A stretch of DNA of 59,977 nucleotides, taken from IMG/VR virus record IMGVR_UViG_3300025853_000004, positions 1 to 59,977 of that record. One strand, given 5' to 3'. A program made the translations under genes and the position numbers. Positions 20,055 to 29,531 of the stretch are shown here, piece after piece (positions within the stretch are counted from its first letter, which is position 1; the number at the start of each line of letters is the position of its first letter). The notes below the pieces were generated by a model. The model was not told where the DNA came from. It made no database searches and saw only the letters and a list, made by a program, of their open reading frames with translations. Origin of the DNA: a virus.

Positions 20055-21509
20055 ATGAATTTTGAAAACTATGAATTTAAGACTAAGCCGTATGATCATC
20101 AGCTTAACGCGCTACGCGACTCGTGGGCCGCGGAATACTATGCGCTGTTCATGGAGATGGGAACGGGTAAGTCGAAAGTTACAATTGATACGATGGGTAT
20201 GTTGTATGAAAAAGGTCATATCGACGCGGCGCTCATCATTGCTCCGAAGGGCGTCTACGATAACTGGGTTCGCAAAGAATTAGAAGCCCATTTGCCTGAG
20301 CGCATTGCAACGCAGGTCGTCCGTTGGACGCCTTCTGGTGCCAAGAGTTATCAGGACGAGCTAGTCAAGTTAGTCTACGAAGCCTTTGAAGGGCTTAAAA
20401 TTTTTGTGATGAACGTTGAGGCGTTTTCTACCCCACGGGGTACGCGAGCCGCGTATGAATTCTGCAAAAAGAATCCTGATAATTTAGTGATTGTTGATGA
20501 ATCGACGACGATTAAGAACAGAAAAGCACAGCGGACCGCGAACATTGTAGAACTGTTGAAGGTCAGCAAGTACCGTCGCATCCTCACAGGTTCTCCTATT
20601 ACAAAGTCCCCGATGGATTTGTTTAGCCAGTGCGCGTTCCTGTCCCCCAAGGCGCTTGGTATTAACTCGTACTACGGCTACCAGAACCGTTACGCCGTTG
20701 TACAGAAGCGCACGATGGGTCACAAAAGCTTTAATGAGATCACCGGCTACCGTCGTCTGGATGAGCTAAACGAAAAACTCGATAAGTTCAGCAATCGCGT
20801 ACTGAAGTCAGACTGTCTGGATTTGCCAGATAAAGTGTACATGCGGCGCAACGTCAGCCTGACCGATGAGCAAGCCAAAGCCTACAAACAAATGCAGAAA
20901 CTTGCTTTGGCAAAGCTGGAGTCTGGAGAGTTATCCACAACTGCGTCGGTATTAACCCAAATTATGCGATTACAGCAAATTTGTTGTGGACATCTTCCTG
21001 ACGATGCCGGTGATTTGCATACTTTAAAGAGCAATCGTTTGTCAGAACTGCTTGATATTATTGAAGAAACTTCTGGCAAGATCATTATATGGGCAACCTT
21101 TACGCATGATCTGAAGATTATTTATTCAGAGCTAACCAAGAAGTATGGCGAAGGCTCGTCCCGCATTTACTTTGGCGAGACGCCGCAGGATGAACGGCAA
21201 GAGATTGTTGAAACGTTCCAAGATCCTAACAGCGAGCTACGATTCTTTGTTGGCCAACCCCGCACAGGGGGCTACGGCATTACCCTGACCGAAGCAGGTA
21301 CTATGATCTACTACAATAACGGTTACGACTTAGAGATACGCTTGCAGTCAGAAGATCGCGCTCACCGCATTGGGCAAGAAAAGAACGTCACTTACATTGA
21401 TATTGTCACGCCAAACACCGTAGATGAAAAAATCCTCGGTGCTTTACGAGACAAGATTGATATCGCAGGTCAGGTCTTAGGTGAAGATACTAAGACTTGG
21501 TTGATCTAG
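20055..21509 (+). CDS. SNF2-family DEAD-like helicase
   Basis: 484 residues, the only plus-strand gene. Motif I MGTGKSK (35-41), motif II VDES, motif III ILTGSPITKSPMDLF, and the C-terminal RecA lobe with WATFTHDLKI, GYGITLTEAGTMIYY and RAHRIGQEKNVTYIDIV (motif VI). It moves along duplex DNA, displacing proteins or remodelling forks. I chose the ATG at 20055, with AAGGGGAAA upstream; the frame to 19995 would cross the promoter. The 3' end overlaps the convergent gene 21490-22212 by 20 bases with no terminator. Confidence 0.92.
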   Translation: MNFENYEFKTKPYDHQLNALRDSWAAEYYALFMEMGTGKSKVTIDTMGMLYEKGHIDAALIIAPKGVYDNWVRKELEAHLPERIATQVVRWTPSGAKSYQDELVKLVYEAFEGLKIFVMNVEAFSTPRGTRAAYEFCKKNPDNLVIVDESTTIKNRKAQRTANIVELLKVSKYRRILTGSPITKSPMDLFSQCAFLSPKALGINSYYGYQNRYAVVQKRTMGHKSFNEITGYRRLDELNEKLDKFSNRVLKSDCLDLPDKVYMRRNVSLTDEQAKAYKQMQKLALAKLESGELSTTASVLTQIMRLQQICCGHLPDDAGDLHTLKSNRLSELLDIIEETSGKIIIWATFTHDLKIIYSELTKKYGEGSSRIYFGETPQDERQEIVETFQDPNSELRFFVGQPRTGGYGITLTEAGTMIYYNNGYDLEIRLQSEDRAHRIGQEKNVTYIDIVTPNTVDEKILGALRDKIDIAGQVLGEDTKTWLI

Positions 21510-22212
21510 GCCGCATCTGCAAGCCCAGTGATCCGATGCCCGCGGTCACAGGGCCGCCTTGTGCGAAAGCCCTATCAAACTGAAAGCCGAAACCTCCGGG
21601 GACCTTACCCATAGAGAATCCACCGCCAAGACCTACGCGGCCATCACCAAACTGGCCGGCACCTAAAGCTTGTTCCATGGCTTCTTGAGGAGTTGTTGGA
21701 TTACCCATGGGCGTATTGATGGAATCCATTAATCTTCTTTCTTGCGGAGTCAAATCATCGACGTTTGGAACAGTCACGTTTGGCATATTGATCGCTAGAT
21801 TGTCGTAAAGACCACCCATTGGTGTCGTGGGCGTAACTGGCGCCGATGCAAAAGCCGAGCGTTGTGTAGATAAGTCTGTTACTTCAGGAGTACCGCGGTT
21901 AGATAGGTTGACCTGCCCTGCAAACGGACGCGAAAAATCTTCGACAACAACGCCGTTAGGTAGCGTTTTTGTATAGTTAGGAGTGCTTGTTACCGTAGCA
22001 GGCGTCGTGTTGAAGTTCACGGTGTTTCCACGGCTATCTGTACGCGTATTAGGTCCGGGTTGCGTGGTCCGCGATCCCTGCCCTGTTTGCTGATTTGAAT
22101 ACGCGCTATCGCTAGTGGAGTTATTTCCACCGCCACCACCACCGAAGCAGTACATGGACGTCTCTGGATCAAAACCGATTTGTTTTTTTCTTACGATGCC
22201 ATCTTCAAACAT
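21490..22212 (-). CDS. Hypothetical virion-region protein, last of the structural operon
   Basis: 240 residues. Begins MFEDGIVRKKQIGFDPETSM, then a CFGGGGGGN stretch and a low-complexity Ser/Thr/Asn/Gly region, ending with GVGGGFSMGKVPGGF-like sequence and GGPVTAGIG. The Gly-Gly-rich ends are typical of marine podovirus internal virion proteins. Overlaps the acyltransferase gene by 22 bases. It ends inside the convergent helicase 3' end. Confidence 0.6.
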   Translation of the reverse strand: MFEDGIVRKKQIGFDPETSMYCFGGGGGGNNSTSDSAYSNQQTGQGSRTTQPGPNTRTDSRGNTVNFNTTPATVTSTPNYTKTLPNGVVVEDFSRPFAGQVNLSNRGTPEVTDLSTQRSAFASAPVTPTTPMGGLYDNLAINMPNVTVPNVDDLTPQERRLMDSINTPMGNPTTPQEAMEQALGAGQFGDGRVGLGGGFSMGKVPGGFGFQFDRAFAQGGPVTAGIGSLGLQMRPRSTKS

Positions 22213-22625
22213 AATTCATCTCGTCTCTTTGCTATGCGTCCCAAGCGGTCTTTTGCGTACCGGAAAAAATGACATTCGCCTTTGACTGTCCCATATTGGG
22301 CCTGCAAAGTCTTGCCTGCATCCTTTACACATTGTCTCACATTTTTAAACGCAATAAAGTCGATGGCGTATAAACGGCCATCCTCTGGTCCGGTTTGCCA
22401 GTCGCTTGGTTGCAACTTATCTGTTTTTGTCAGATACCCAAGCTCTGTACACTCCGTTAAAAACGTGTAGGTAAAGAAGCCTATTGGCTCCTCACCGTCG
22501 TAGAAAAACTGAATCCTGTTGTTTTCAATCGCAGGAGTTATCCAGTCTTCCAGATCAGAAATAAACCACGGGCGATGGAAGTCGGACCGCATCATCAAGC
22601 TGACTGCCAGTCCGAGTTCGTTCAC
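22191..22625 (-). CDS. HlyC-like toxin-activating lysine acyltransferase
   Basis: 144 residues. LGLAVSLMMRSDFHRPW aligns with the HlyC N-terminus, His17 corresponding to catalytic His23; ITPAIENNRIQFFYDGEEPI, then FFTYTFLTECTE, LQPSDWQTGPEDG and LYAIDFIAF (Asp89, matching HlyC Asp92) follow in the family order. HlyC-type enzymes use acyl-ACP to attach fatty acid to lysines of RTX toxins. There is no RTX gene in the phage. The gene overlaps the 1403-residue internal protein gene by 4 bases, so that protein, or its product in the host envelope, is the natural candidate substrate. The substrate is inference; the family call is from visible motifs. Confidence 0.75.
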   Translation of the reverse strand: MNELGLAVSLMMRSDFHRPWFISDLEDWITPAIENNRIQFFYDGEEPIGFFTYTFLTECTELGYLTKTDKLQPSDWQTGPEDGRLYAIDFIAFKNVRQCVKDAGKTLQAQYGTVKGECHFFRYAKDRLGRIAKRRDELCLKMAS

Positions 22626-25600
22626 GAGAACAAGGTTCCTATGCCGCCGGCCGCTCCCAAGATCGGATCGTTAGGGAACATCGCCGCTAACTGCTGACGT
22701 TGCTGTGGATTTGCTCCGCCTTGTGGTGGTGCGGGGGCCTGTGCAACAGGAGCGGGAGCCGCGGGCCGTGCTTGAGAAAGCGGCTGATATTGAGGCAATA
22801 TCGAAGGTGCCGGCCTATCCTGCGGCCTTTGAGGTAACAACTGAAGCGGGGAAATAGGAAGGTCTGCGGGATCGGATCTGGTTGGATCTTGTTCATCGCG
22901 CGTTGCTTCGCGTGGAATTGTCCGCGTTGCACGGCGCGGAACGATCATTCCGTAGTCCATTAACTTAGCTTCTAACAATCCCGCAATTCGTATTCCTTCT
23001 TTAGAATCGGGTTTATATTCGCGAAGTAACAGAGCTAACAAGTCAGGGTCCGTCATAATTTTGTGCATGACATCTCCGGCAAGAGCTTCCGGCAATCTAT
23101 CTACAAGATCTGAAACTGCTTTAGAACCAATGCCTGCCGCGGTAATCGAACCCGGTCCACCTTGGCCGCCAGTCAACAAGCTATATACACGCGTACCGGC
23201 CGCAGAACCAGAAATCTTGAACCATACAGCCAAACCGGCGTTCATTTTCTTTGTAAGTTCTGCGATGTCTTTGCCTTCTGACATACCGGCCTCAAATTTA
23301 ACGCCGTTCGTAACAAATTTGCGTAAGCGGTCTGCTTCGGATTGAGGCATCGCTTTGTTTTGAACAAGTAAGTCTATTAAAGGAACGGTAAATCGAGGCG
23401 CTACACCCTCTTTAACGCCAATTTCTGGCGGAACAAACAGCTTATTGTAAAGAACTTTGAAATTAATCATTCCGCCACTTGAGCCGGATTCCGTTAAAGC
23501 CCATTCAATTACTGCGTTTTTATATCCGCGTAATGCAGATTCGCGTATTTTTTCTGGCGCGTTTTCCGCGTAGCTCAGTAATCTGAGCATGTTAGGAAGA
23601 CGATTCTTTTTATCTTTCATTGCGCGCTCTATGGCAATCGCAGGATTGGTAACTCCTGTCCCTTCGCCATAAATACCCGCTGGCAAAAGATCCATGAAAG
23701 TAATCAAACTTTTTACTTTGGCGGTCTGCTCTTTCTGTGAAAGACGTCTACCATCTAACAAGGCCGCTCTACGCTCGACATTTTGCAAGTCACGATATAG
23801 TCCGGGAAATTGAGACAATATTTGTTCATGCTGTCTCATCCATTTTTGGAATTGACCTTCGTTAAAACTACCGTCCGTATTTCGGCCTACACTAAAATGA
23901 GCGTCGCGTAAGAGACTTTCGATAGCCATTTCTGTTGAAGCTTGAGCCGCTTTAGGGTCAAAACTAATTTCAGCCCCAGTCAAGGGGTCAGACAATCGTT
24001 GTTTTCCAACGTTGTTTGCTAAAGCAAATTTAGGAATGTCTAGTATTTGCTCTAATCGCAGAGTTGTAGCGTCTTCTGTACCCGCGCCCGTCTTCTGCCA
24101 CATAAGTTCCGGGGCTCCGCGATAAGCACCTGACGGAGATTTCTTTAATGCTTCTCCCGCATAACTACGGGTAAACGTATCGTTCAAAGCCCGAGAATAC
24201 GATCTAGCAATGTTATATGCCGCACCAGCTTCGGTGGCAGAAATGCTGTTCATGTCCTCAAGTAACGCATCAGCAAACTCAAAAACAATTCGCGCTTCAT
24301 CCACATCACCAGATGCGGCCAATTTTCTTCCACGAGCAAGGGCCGAGGACCGTGCTGATTGAAGCTCTTGTAGCGTTAAACCTTCTTTTGGTCGCGCAGT
24401 TACATCAAACTGACGAAGACGTTCTGTTCCTTCTGCGGCAACTTCGGCTGTCTCCTGTGCAACTTCGTCAGACGCTCCTGAAACTTCGTCAACGGTTGAC
24501 GTTGGGGCAAAGTTAAAATCGCCTTCGGAAGACATGCGAACCCGTGTCATCGCCACGGCTTCTTGCACATTGTTTGGTCCGGCTAAGGGTACCGTGCTAG
24601 ATGTAGCTCCTGCTCGAAAAGCGTCTGGACCGGTGCCGTTAATAATTGTTGCCGTATACGGAGTTATCCTATCCGAAGGGTCTAGTCGTAACTCCACCTT
24701 GTTGCCCATAGAGTCAACAACGGTTGTGACAAATCCGCCCTCTTCCCCTTTCCTTTGGAAAACTTTAAATCCGGAAGGGTCATCTCCCCGATCAGGCATC
24801 ATGTTTAATGCGGGCTGATAAAGTTTAGTTTTTTCTTTACCTAATCCGGACAAAGGCCCTGCATCTGCGGCTTGACGTGTAGCGGCTTGTGCCCCGTCCG
24901 TAGCTCCATCCGCTAATGGATCTACAAATTCAAATCCGTAATCTCGGGCTCTTCGACGAACCCAATTGTCTATCCAACGAAGACCGCCTTCTGTTAACGC
25001 TTCTTGTTCAAACTCAATTGCACCTTTTGCAGTCAAGTCTGACCACCGTGCAATAAATCCGGGGATGTCTGAAACATTACCATCGGCATCAGCAAACTGC
25101 GTTAAAGACGTGTTTGGCACGGCCTGCCAAAGCTGTCTTTCTTTTGCGCGGGCCGCATCCAACTGAACGCCCACAACTTCAAACAATTTTACAGACAACT
25201 CTCGCGTTCTTTTTCGGGCCTCTTCTTCGGGAGCGCCCATGATTAACTTGTTGTAAGCTTGGACTAAGTTTCTTTGCGCTCGGTCTACTTTATATTTAAG
25301 CGATTCATCAAAAGCCTCTTTTGCAAGCTGACCCGCAAGTTGTAACGCGTCGGAATCCTTTGAAATAGCCAGAGCATAAATCGTGTTCTGAAGCGCCATT
25401 AAAGCTTGTCGATTGGCTTCGTTTCTTGTTTCACCAATTTTCGAGTTAATTTGTTCAAGCGCCGCTTCTACTGCAAGCAATCCGGGACTTCCAGACTTGG
25501 CTCCAGCAGTTAGCTTAATCTTCTTACCGCTCTCATCGTACATGACCTGAGAAAGATCGTCGGAAGATAGCCGAGCGATTACCTCATCGATATCTTCTCC

Positions 25601-26833
25601 GTAAGTTTCTAAAACTTCTAAGATTTGCTCAATTGCCTTACGTTCACGACGGCCGCCAATTTTTTCTGCAAGCTCTTTACCCGTTTGTTTAAAGCCCTTG
25701 TCTCGAATATTGGTATATACCTGCTTAATGTCCGGGGCAAGACCCACTAATTTAGGAACTATAGTTGCCCCGAGAAGAGTGGGAGCAACGGCTCCTACCG
25801 TTTCGTAACCAATTCGAGTTGCAGGATCATTTGGATCAGACTCTTGAGCGTAGCCCGCCCCAATAGTAGATCCAGCAATGGGCAAAGATTCGACGCCTAA
25901 CGTCGTTTTTGGTTTTGTGCGCGCCGTTTGACCAAACGAAGTTAATCCTTTCTCTAATCCTGCGGCCATTTTCGCAGACCGGGGGACAGGGACAAATTGA
26001 TCCCCTTTAATTGATTTAACGGTTTTTTCCAACCCGCGTTTGTTCAATGTTGAAAGCGCGTCCTTGGTTAAAGGACCTACAGGAACCTGATCTGTCAGCA
26101 ATTTACGAACATAATCTTGAGCCGCGGTCACCGGTTTAACAGCGGTCATAAACGGATAAGGCAACCAAGCAAGGTTGCCCATCAAAGTTCGACCCATTTC
26201 ATAGTTTTTAAGCGCGCCCGGAGTCATTACGTCTTCTGGACCGGCCAAGTAACTACGCGTTAAATCAACACCTAAATAAGTTAAAACAGAAGAACCTAAT
26301 CCGGCTACCGCCGCGGCAGGGTAAAGCACTTGCGGAACCATTTTACCGGCCCCTGCTTGTAAAACTTTCTGACCCGTTTTAAAACCCGCATAGGCACTAG
26401 CTATAGCACTAGGCGCTTCACGAGCGGCCCCTTTCGCAAAATCTGTCAGGGTTCCTTCCGATAAAGGATTGCCTTCGGGATCCGTTGCAAAAGAAGAAAT
26501 AACAAGGCTAGGAGTATAAAGCGCACGTTCAGCAGGGGGTTTATCAGCATATTCTGCAATACGGTCAAAAATCGGGTTAGTGCCGTCGGCTAGCGTATCG
26601 TAATCAAGTTCCGGATGATCTAATTGTTGCTCTTGAATAATCTGACGAGCAAGAACTTCCGCGTACCCTTCGCCATAAGCATCAGCAAATTCTCTAACCT
26701 GATCGTTAGTTAACGTGACCGGATTAATTACCGGTTCACTAATCCCCGGAATTCCAGCGGAAGGATTGCTTTGTTGAACCGGGAGATCGGGATTGATTTC
26801 AACCACCACCCCAGCTTGTTCAGCTTCTGTCAT
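22622..26833 (-). CDS. Giant internal virion (ejection) protein
   Basis: 1403 residues, the largest gene. Ala/Gln/Glu-rich helices dominate. Around residue 165-190 a hydrophobic segment (LYPAAAVAGLGSSVLTYLGV) could span a membrane. The last 120 residues are Pro/Gln/Ala-rich (PISPLQLLPQRPQDRPAPS...). No lytic transglycosylase or polymerase motif was seen. Size, position after the tail genes and composition fit podovirus internal core proteins (like T7 gp15/gp16 or P22 gp16/gp20) that cross the host envelope at ejection. Coupled by ATGA to the acyltransferase gene. Confidence 0.7.
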   Translation of the reverse strand: MTEAEQAGVVVEINPDLPVQQSNPSAGIPGISEPVINPVTLTNDQVREFADAYGEGYAEVLARQIIQEQQLDHPELDYDTLADGTNPIFDRIAEYADKPPAERALYTPSLVISSFATDPEGNPLSEGTLTDFAKGAAREAPSAIASAYAGFKTGQKVLQAGAGKMVPQVLYPAAAVAGLGSSVLTYLGVDLTRSYLAGPEDVMTPGALKNYEMGRTLMGNLAWLPYPFMTAVKPVTAAQDYVRKLLTDQVPVGPLTKDALSTLNKRGLEKTVKSIKGDQFVPVPRSAKMAAGLEKGLTSFGQTARTKPKTTLGVESLPIAGSTIGAGYAQESDPNDPATRIGYETVGAVAPTLLGATIVPKLVGLAPDIKQVYTNIRDKGFKQTGKELAEKIGGRRERKAIEQILEVLETYGEDIDEVIARLSSDDLSQVMYDESGKKIKLTAGAKSGSPGLLAVEAALEQINSKIGETRNEANRQALMALQNTIYALAISKDSDALQLAGQLAKEAFDESLKYKVDRAQRNLVQAYNKLIMGAPEEEARKRTRELSVKLFEVVGVQLDAARAKERQLWQAVPNTSLTQFADADGNVSDIPGFIARWSDLTAKGAIEFEQEALTEGGLRWIDNWVRRRARDYGFEFVDPLADGATDGAQAATRQAADAGPLSGLGKEKTKLYQPALNMMPDRGDDPSGFKVFQRKGEEGGFVTTVVDSMGNKVELRLDPSDRITPYTATIINGTGPDAFRAGATSSTVPLAGPNNVQEAVAMTRVRMSSEGDFNFAPTSTVDEVSGASDEVAQETAEVAAEGTERLRQFDVTARPKEGLTLQELQSARSSALARGRKLAASGDVDEARIVFEFADALLEDMNSISATEAGAAYNIARSYSRALNDTFTRSYAGEALKKSPSGAYRGAPELMWQKTGAGTEDATTLRLEQILDIPKFALANNVGKQRLSDPLTGAEISFDPKAAQASTEMAIESLLRDAHFSVGRNTDGSFNEGQFQKWMRQHEQILSQFPGLYRDLQNVERRAALLDGRRLSQKEQTAKVKSLITFMDLLPAGIYGEGTGVTNPAIAIERAMKDKKNRLPNMLRLLSYAENAPEKIRESALRGYKNAVIEWALTESGSSGGMINFKVLYNKLFVPPEIGVKEGVAPRFTVPLIDLLVQNKAMPQSEADRLRKFVTNGVKFEAGMSEGKDIAELTKKMNAGLAVWFKISGSAAGTRVYSLLTGGQGGPGSITAAGIGSKAVSDLVDRLPEALAGDVMHKIMTDPDLLALLLREYKPDSKEGIRIAGLLEAKLMDYGMIVPRRATRTIPREATRDEQDPTRSDPADLPISPLQLLPQRPQDRPAPSILPQYQPLSQARPAAPAPVAQAPAPPQGGANPQQRQQLAAMFPNDPILGAAGGIGTLFS

Positions 26834-26842
26834 ACCCTTTCC

Positions 26843-28846
26843 TTACTCTTCTTCTTTAAACAAACGTTGGAAACCACCGGCACCTGCCTTCGGAGCATTT
26901 TTTATGTCATACGCTTTTTGGAAAACTTGGTAGCCCTGTCTGATTTGATACAGTTTATCTATTTTTTCTTGAACTTCCGAATACCGTTTGCTGTCCGCGG
27001 GATAGTCTTGAGAACTGATTTCTAACAAATTGATAGAATCGTCTGCGATAGCAATCAGTTGTCTTATCTTTGATGCCGCGGCATCATCTCCAACGAAGAA
27101 ACTTGCCGGATTTGCAGTGAGCTTTTTAAGTAACTCTAACTGCGCTACGCTATCTCTCAACTCAGCGGCATCCTGTAGGAGTTGAATATATCGTGTGTTA
27201 AGTGCTGTTGCGGCAGTGATCGCGTCTTTTTCAGGCGTGAAGGGTGCTCCGATTGCACCAAAACTTATACCTTCAACAAGGTTGTTTACGAGATTTTTAG
27301 CCAAGGCGTCTGAACCAAAGGCCGCGGCCGGATCTTTAAGACCCTTCGTAATTGAACTGGTCATCTCATTTCGGCGTTTTTGCCGTTGACTGGCAATAGA
27401 TCCCGGATCTGAAGGCGTTAATAAGTCATCCACTTTAACGTTTGGCACAGAAAGATCGCCATCACGACGCTTTCTAATCGCTCCGATCAATTCGTTAGAC
27501 AACGGATTTCCGGGGGAGAGCTTATAAACCTTGTTTTGTTCGTCCCAAACCTGCTTAGGATTGTTGTAATAAGCAATCGACTGGTTTAACTCTAACGTCT
27601 CTTCTGGGCCTAAAGTACCGTCGGCATAAGCTTTGATAGTTGCTGGATCTGAAATAAGAGTCGTGATCCGTGCTTCGATACTACCGCCAAGACGTCCAAG
27701 TCTTGCGGCCGCCGCGTCTATTTCTAGCTTCCGGATCTTATATGCTTGATCAAACGCTTGGTTTTGAATCTCAAGTTCTTGCGCTTGTCTTTCAAGCCGT
27801 AGCTTTTCCTCACCTTGTGAGGCGTTAGCTAACGTTCTTAATTCTTCAAGTTGAAGTCCTCGGTCTTTACGCTCAAGCTCAAGGCTTTGCATTTCGCGTT
27901 TCAAGGTTTGTTCTGAATTTAGAAGCTCTTGCGCCTGCTCATGCTTTAGTTCAATTTGCTCAATGTCGTAGCCGTTAGCCACGCCCATGCGATTCAGTTC
28001 AAGATCGGCTTTGATCTGAATGTTTTCTTTTTCTAATTGATCGGCAAGAACAAGGCTCGCTTCACTACCGTCTTGTCTTAATCTTTCGATGGATGTTCGG
28101 TTTGTTTGCTGAACATTTTCTAAAGCGACGCGGTTAACTTGACGACGATCTTCTAAACCTAAATCGTCAATGCTTTTAACATCTTGTAGTTCTATCCGCC
28201 CTGTTTGTTTCAATTTCTCCAATGCTTGATTAGAGGCAGATCCTAGCCGATCTTCAAGTTTGATCTTTGCAAAGTCCTGACTGCCTTTTAATTTTTGTAA
28301 CTTAATGTCTTCTTGTGCTTTTGCTTCAGCCGTAAATTGCGCTTCGGCAGACTGCAATGCCGCAAGTTGTGCTTTCTTAGTTTCACCTTCAACAGCTTGC
28401 TTAGATTCAAGTTGTTTTTGTGCGCGAGCAGAAATCGTTGGGAATAATTGCGTTTGCTGTGACGCTTCCGCCAAGCGTTCCGCAGGAGACATACCCGGCC
28501 GTGACCCGGCTGTACTAAACGCAAGCGCGGTGTTTGCAATGTCAAACAGCATTTGTGCCTGCGTTAAATCTTTCTGCTCTTTTAAACGGCTGGCCTGATC
28601 GGTTCCCATGATTCTTTCGTACAAAGGAACTTTTTGCTCATAAATTTGAGTCAACCGGTCAGGCTGTGGAGCGGGAGGAGCAACCACCGGCTCTTGAATA
28701 GAGCGTTGAGCCTTTGCCGTACCACGAAGAGAAGCCCCTAGCGACTCCGCAGGAGTAAGACCTATTGGTCTTCCTATTACTTGTTCGATAGGCTCGTTAT
28801 AAAAAGGTAAAGATCCAATACCGAAACGATCTACGGGCTGAGACAT
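26843..28846 (-). CDS. Internal virion protein with long coiled coil
   Basis: 667 residues. Residues about 130-400 are a nearly uninterrupted coiled coil rich in Gln, Glu, Lys and Leu (ELERKDRGLQLEELRTLANA and similar). The N-terminus is Pro-rich (VVAPPAPQPDRL). Elongated structure typical of an internal core or tail needle-associated protein. Sits between the giant protein and the Met-rich protein, 10 bases from the former. Confidence 0.6.
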   Translation of the reverse strand: MSQPVDRFGIGSLPFYNEPIEQVIGRPIGLTPAESLGASLRGTAKAQRSIQEPVVAPPAPQPDRLTQIYEQKVPLYERIMGTDQASRLKEQKDLTQAQMLFDIANTALAFSTAGSRPGMSPAERLAEASQQTQLFPTISARAQKQLESKQAVEGETKKAQLAALQSAEAQFTAEAKAQEDIKLQKLKGSQDFAKIKLEDRLGSASNQALEKLKQTGRIELQDVKSIDDLGLEDRRQVNRVALENVQQTNRTSIERLRQDGSEASLVLADQLEKENIQIKADLELNRMGVANGYDIEQIELKHEQAQELLNSEQTLKREMQSLELERKDRGLQLEELRTLANASQGEEKLRLERQAQELEIQNQAFDQAYKIRKLEIDAAAARLGRLGGSIEARITTLISDPATIKAYADGTLGPEETLELNQSIAYYNNPKQVWDEQNKVYKLSPGNPLSNELIGAIRKRRDGDLSVPNVKVDDLLTPSDPGSIASQRQKRRNEMTSSITKGLKDPAAAFGSDALAKNLVNNLVEGISFGAIGAPFTPEKDAITAATALNTRYIQLLQDAAELRDSVAQLELLKKLTANPASFFVGDDAAASKIRQLIAIADDSINLLEISSQDYPADSKRYSEVQEKIDKLYQIRQGYQVFQKAYDIKNAPKAGAGGFQRLFKEEE

Positions 28847-28847
28847 G

Positions 28848-29531
28848 TTAGCCTCCCATCATTGACATAATCCCGCCGGCCATGTTGCCTTCTACGGGTT
28901 GTTGCATCTCTTGTTCTGCGAGTCCACCAATACCTTCGTCAACCAAGGACATTTGTACAACAGGCTGTACTAAGGCAAGAACAGATTCGGGAGTTTGCAT
29001 AGCGTCTTCTTCCCCGACTAAAGAAGCAAGCTCCATCCGACGTTGTTCGACAGACGCTTCATCGCCGCGAACAGAATTCATCATCGTTTCAAAATCTTCG
29101 GCTTCTTCTGGATTACCGATTTCTGGAGCAACTTCGCCCAACATTTGTTCAATTGTTGCAGGATCAACTTCGCCTACGCCCATACTCGCCATGTCCATTG
29201 CAGGTTCCGCGGGCATTGCTTCTTGAGGCATCATTGACGCAACACCTTGATCGACAGGTGCAGGCTGTGCCATTGCCGCCATCATCGGATCACCGCCCAT
29301 TTGCATACCGACAGGTGCTTGTTGAGGAGTATCCATAACAAACCCTGCGGAAACAAGCTGATCCATCATTTGAACATCTGCTTCGTTGGCCATGTCCAAC
29401 GTGACGCGCTCGCCGCTTTGTGGGTTAACCAAGGTCGCCATCTGGCCTGTAGGCGCACCGCCTCGTTCCATCATCTTGACGGGGCCGCCGTACCTAAACA
29501 TTTGCCGTTGCATTACGCTTCTGTTCATCAT
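28848..29531 (-). CDS. Methionine-rich virion-region protein
   Basis: 227 residues with an unusually high Met content (MMNRSVMQRQMFRYGGPVKM at the start, MSMMGG at the end, many MQMGG and MMAAMAQ segments). The RYGGPVKMMERGG opening is typical of marine podovirus virion proteins. Possibly a flexible, oxidisable or membrane-interacting component of the ejected core. Function unknown. Confidence 0.55.
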   Translation of the reverse strand: MMNRSVMQRQMFRYGGPVKMMERGGAPTGQMATLVNPQSGERVTLDMANEADVQMMDQLVSAGFVMDTPQQAPVGMQMGGDPMMAAMAQPAPVDQGVASMMPQEAMPAEPAMDMASMGVGEVDPATIEQMLGEVAPEIGNPEEAEDFETMMNSVRGDEASVEQRRMELASLVGEEDAMQTPESVLALVQPVVQMSLVDEGIGGLAEQEMQQPVEGNMAGGIMSMMGG

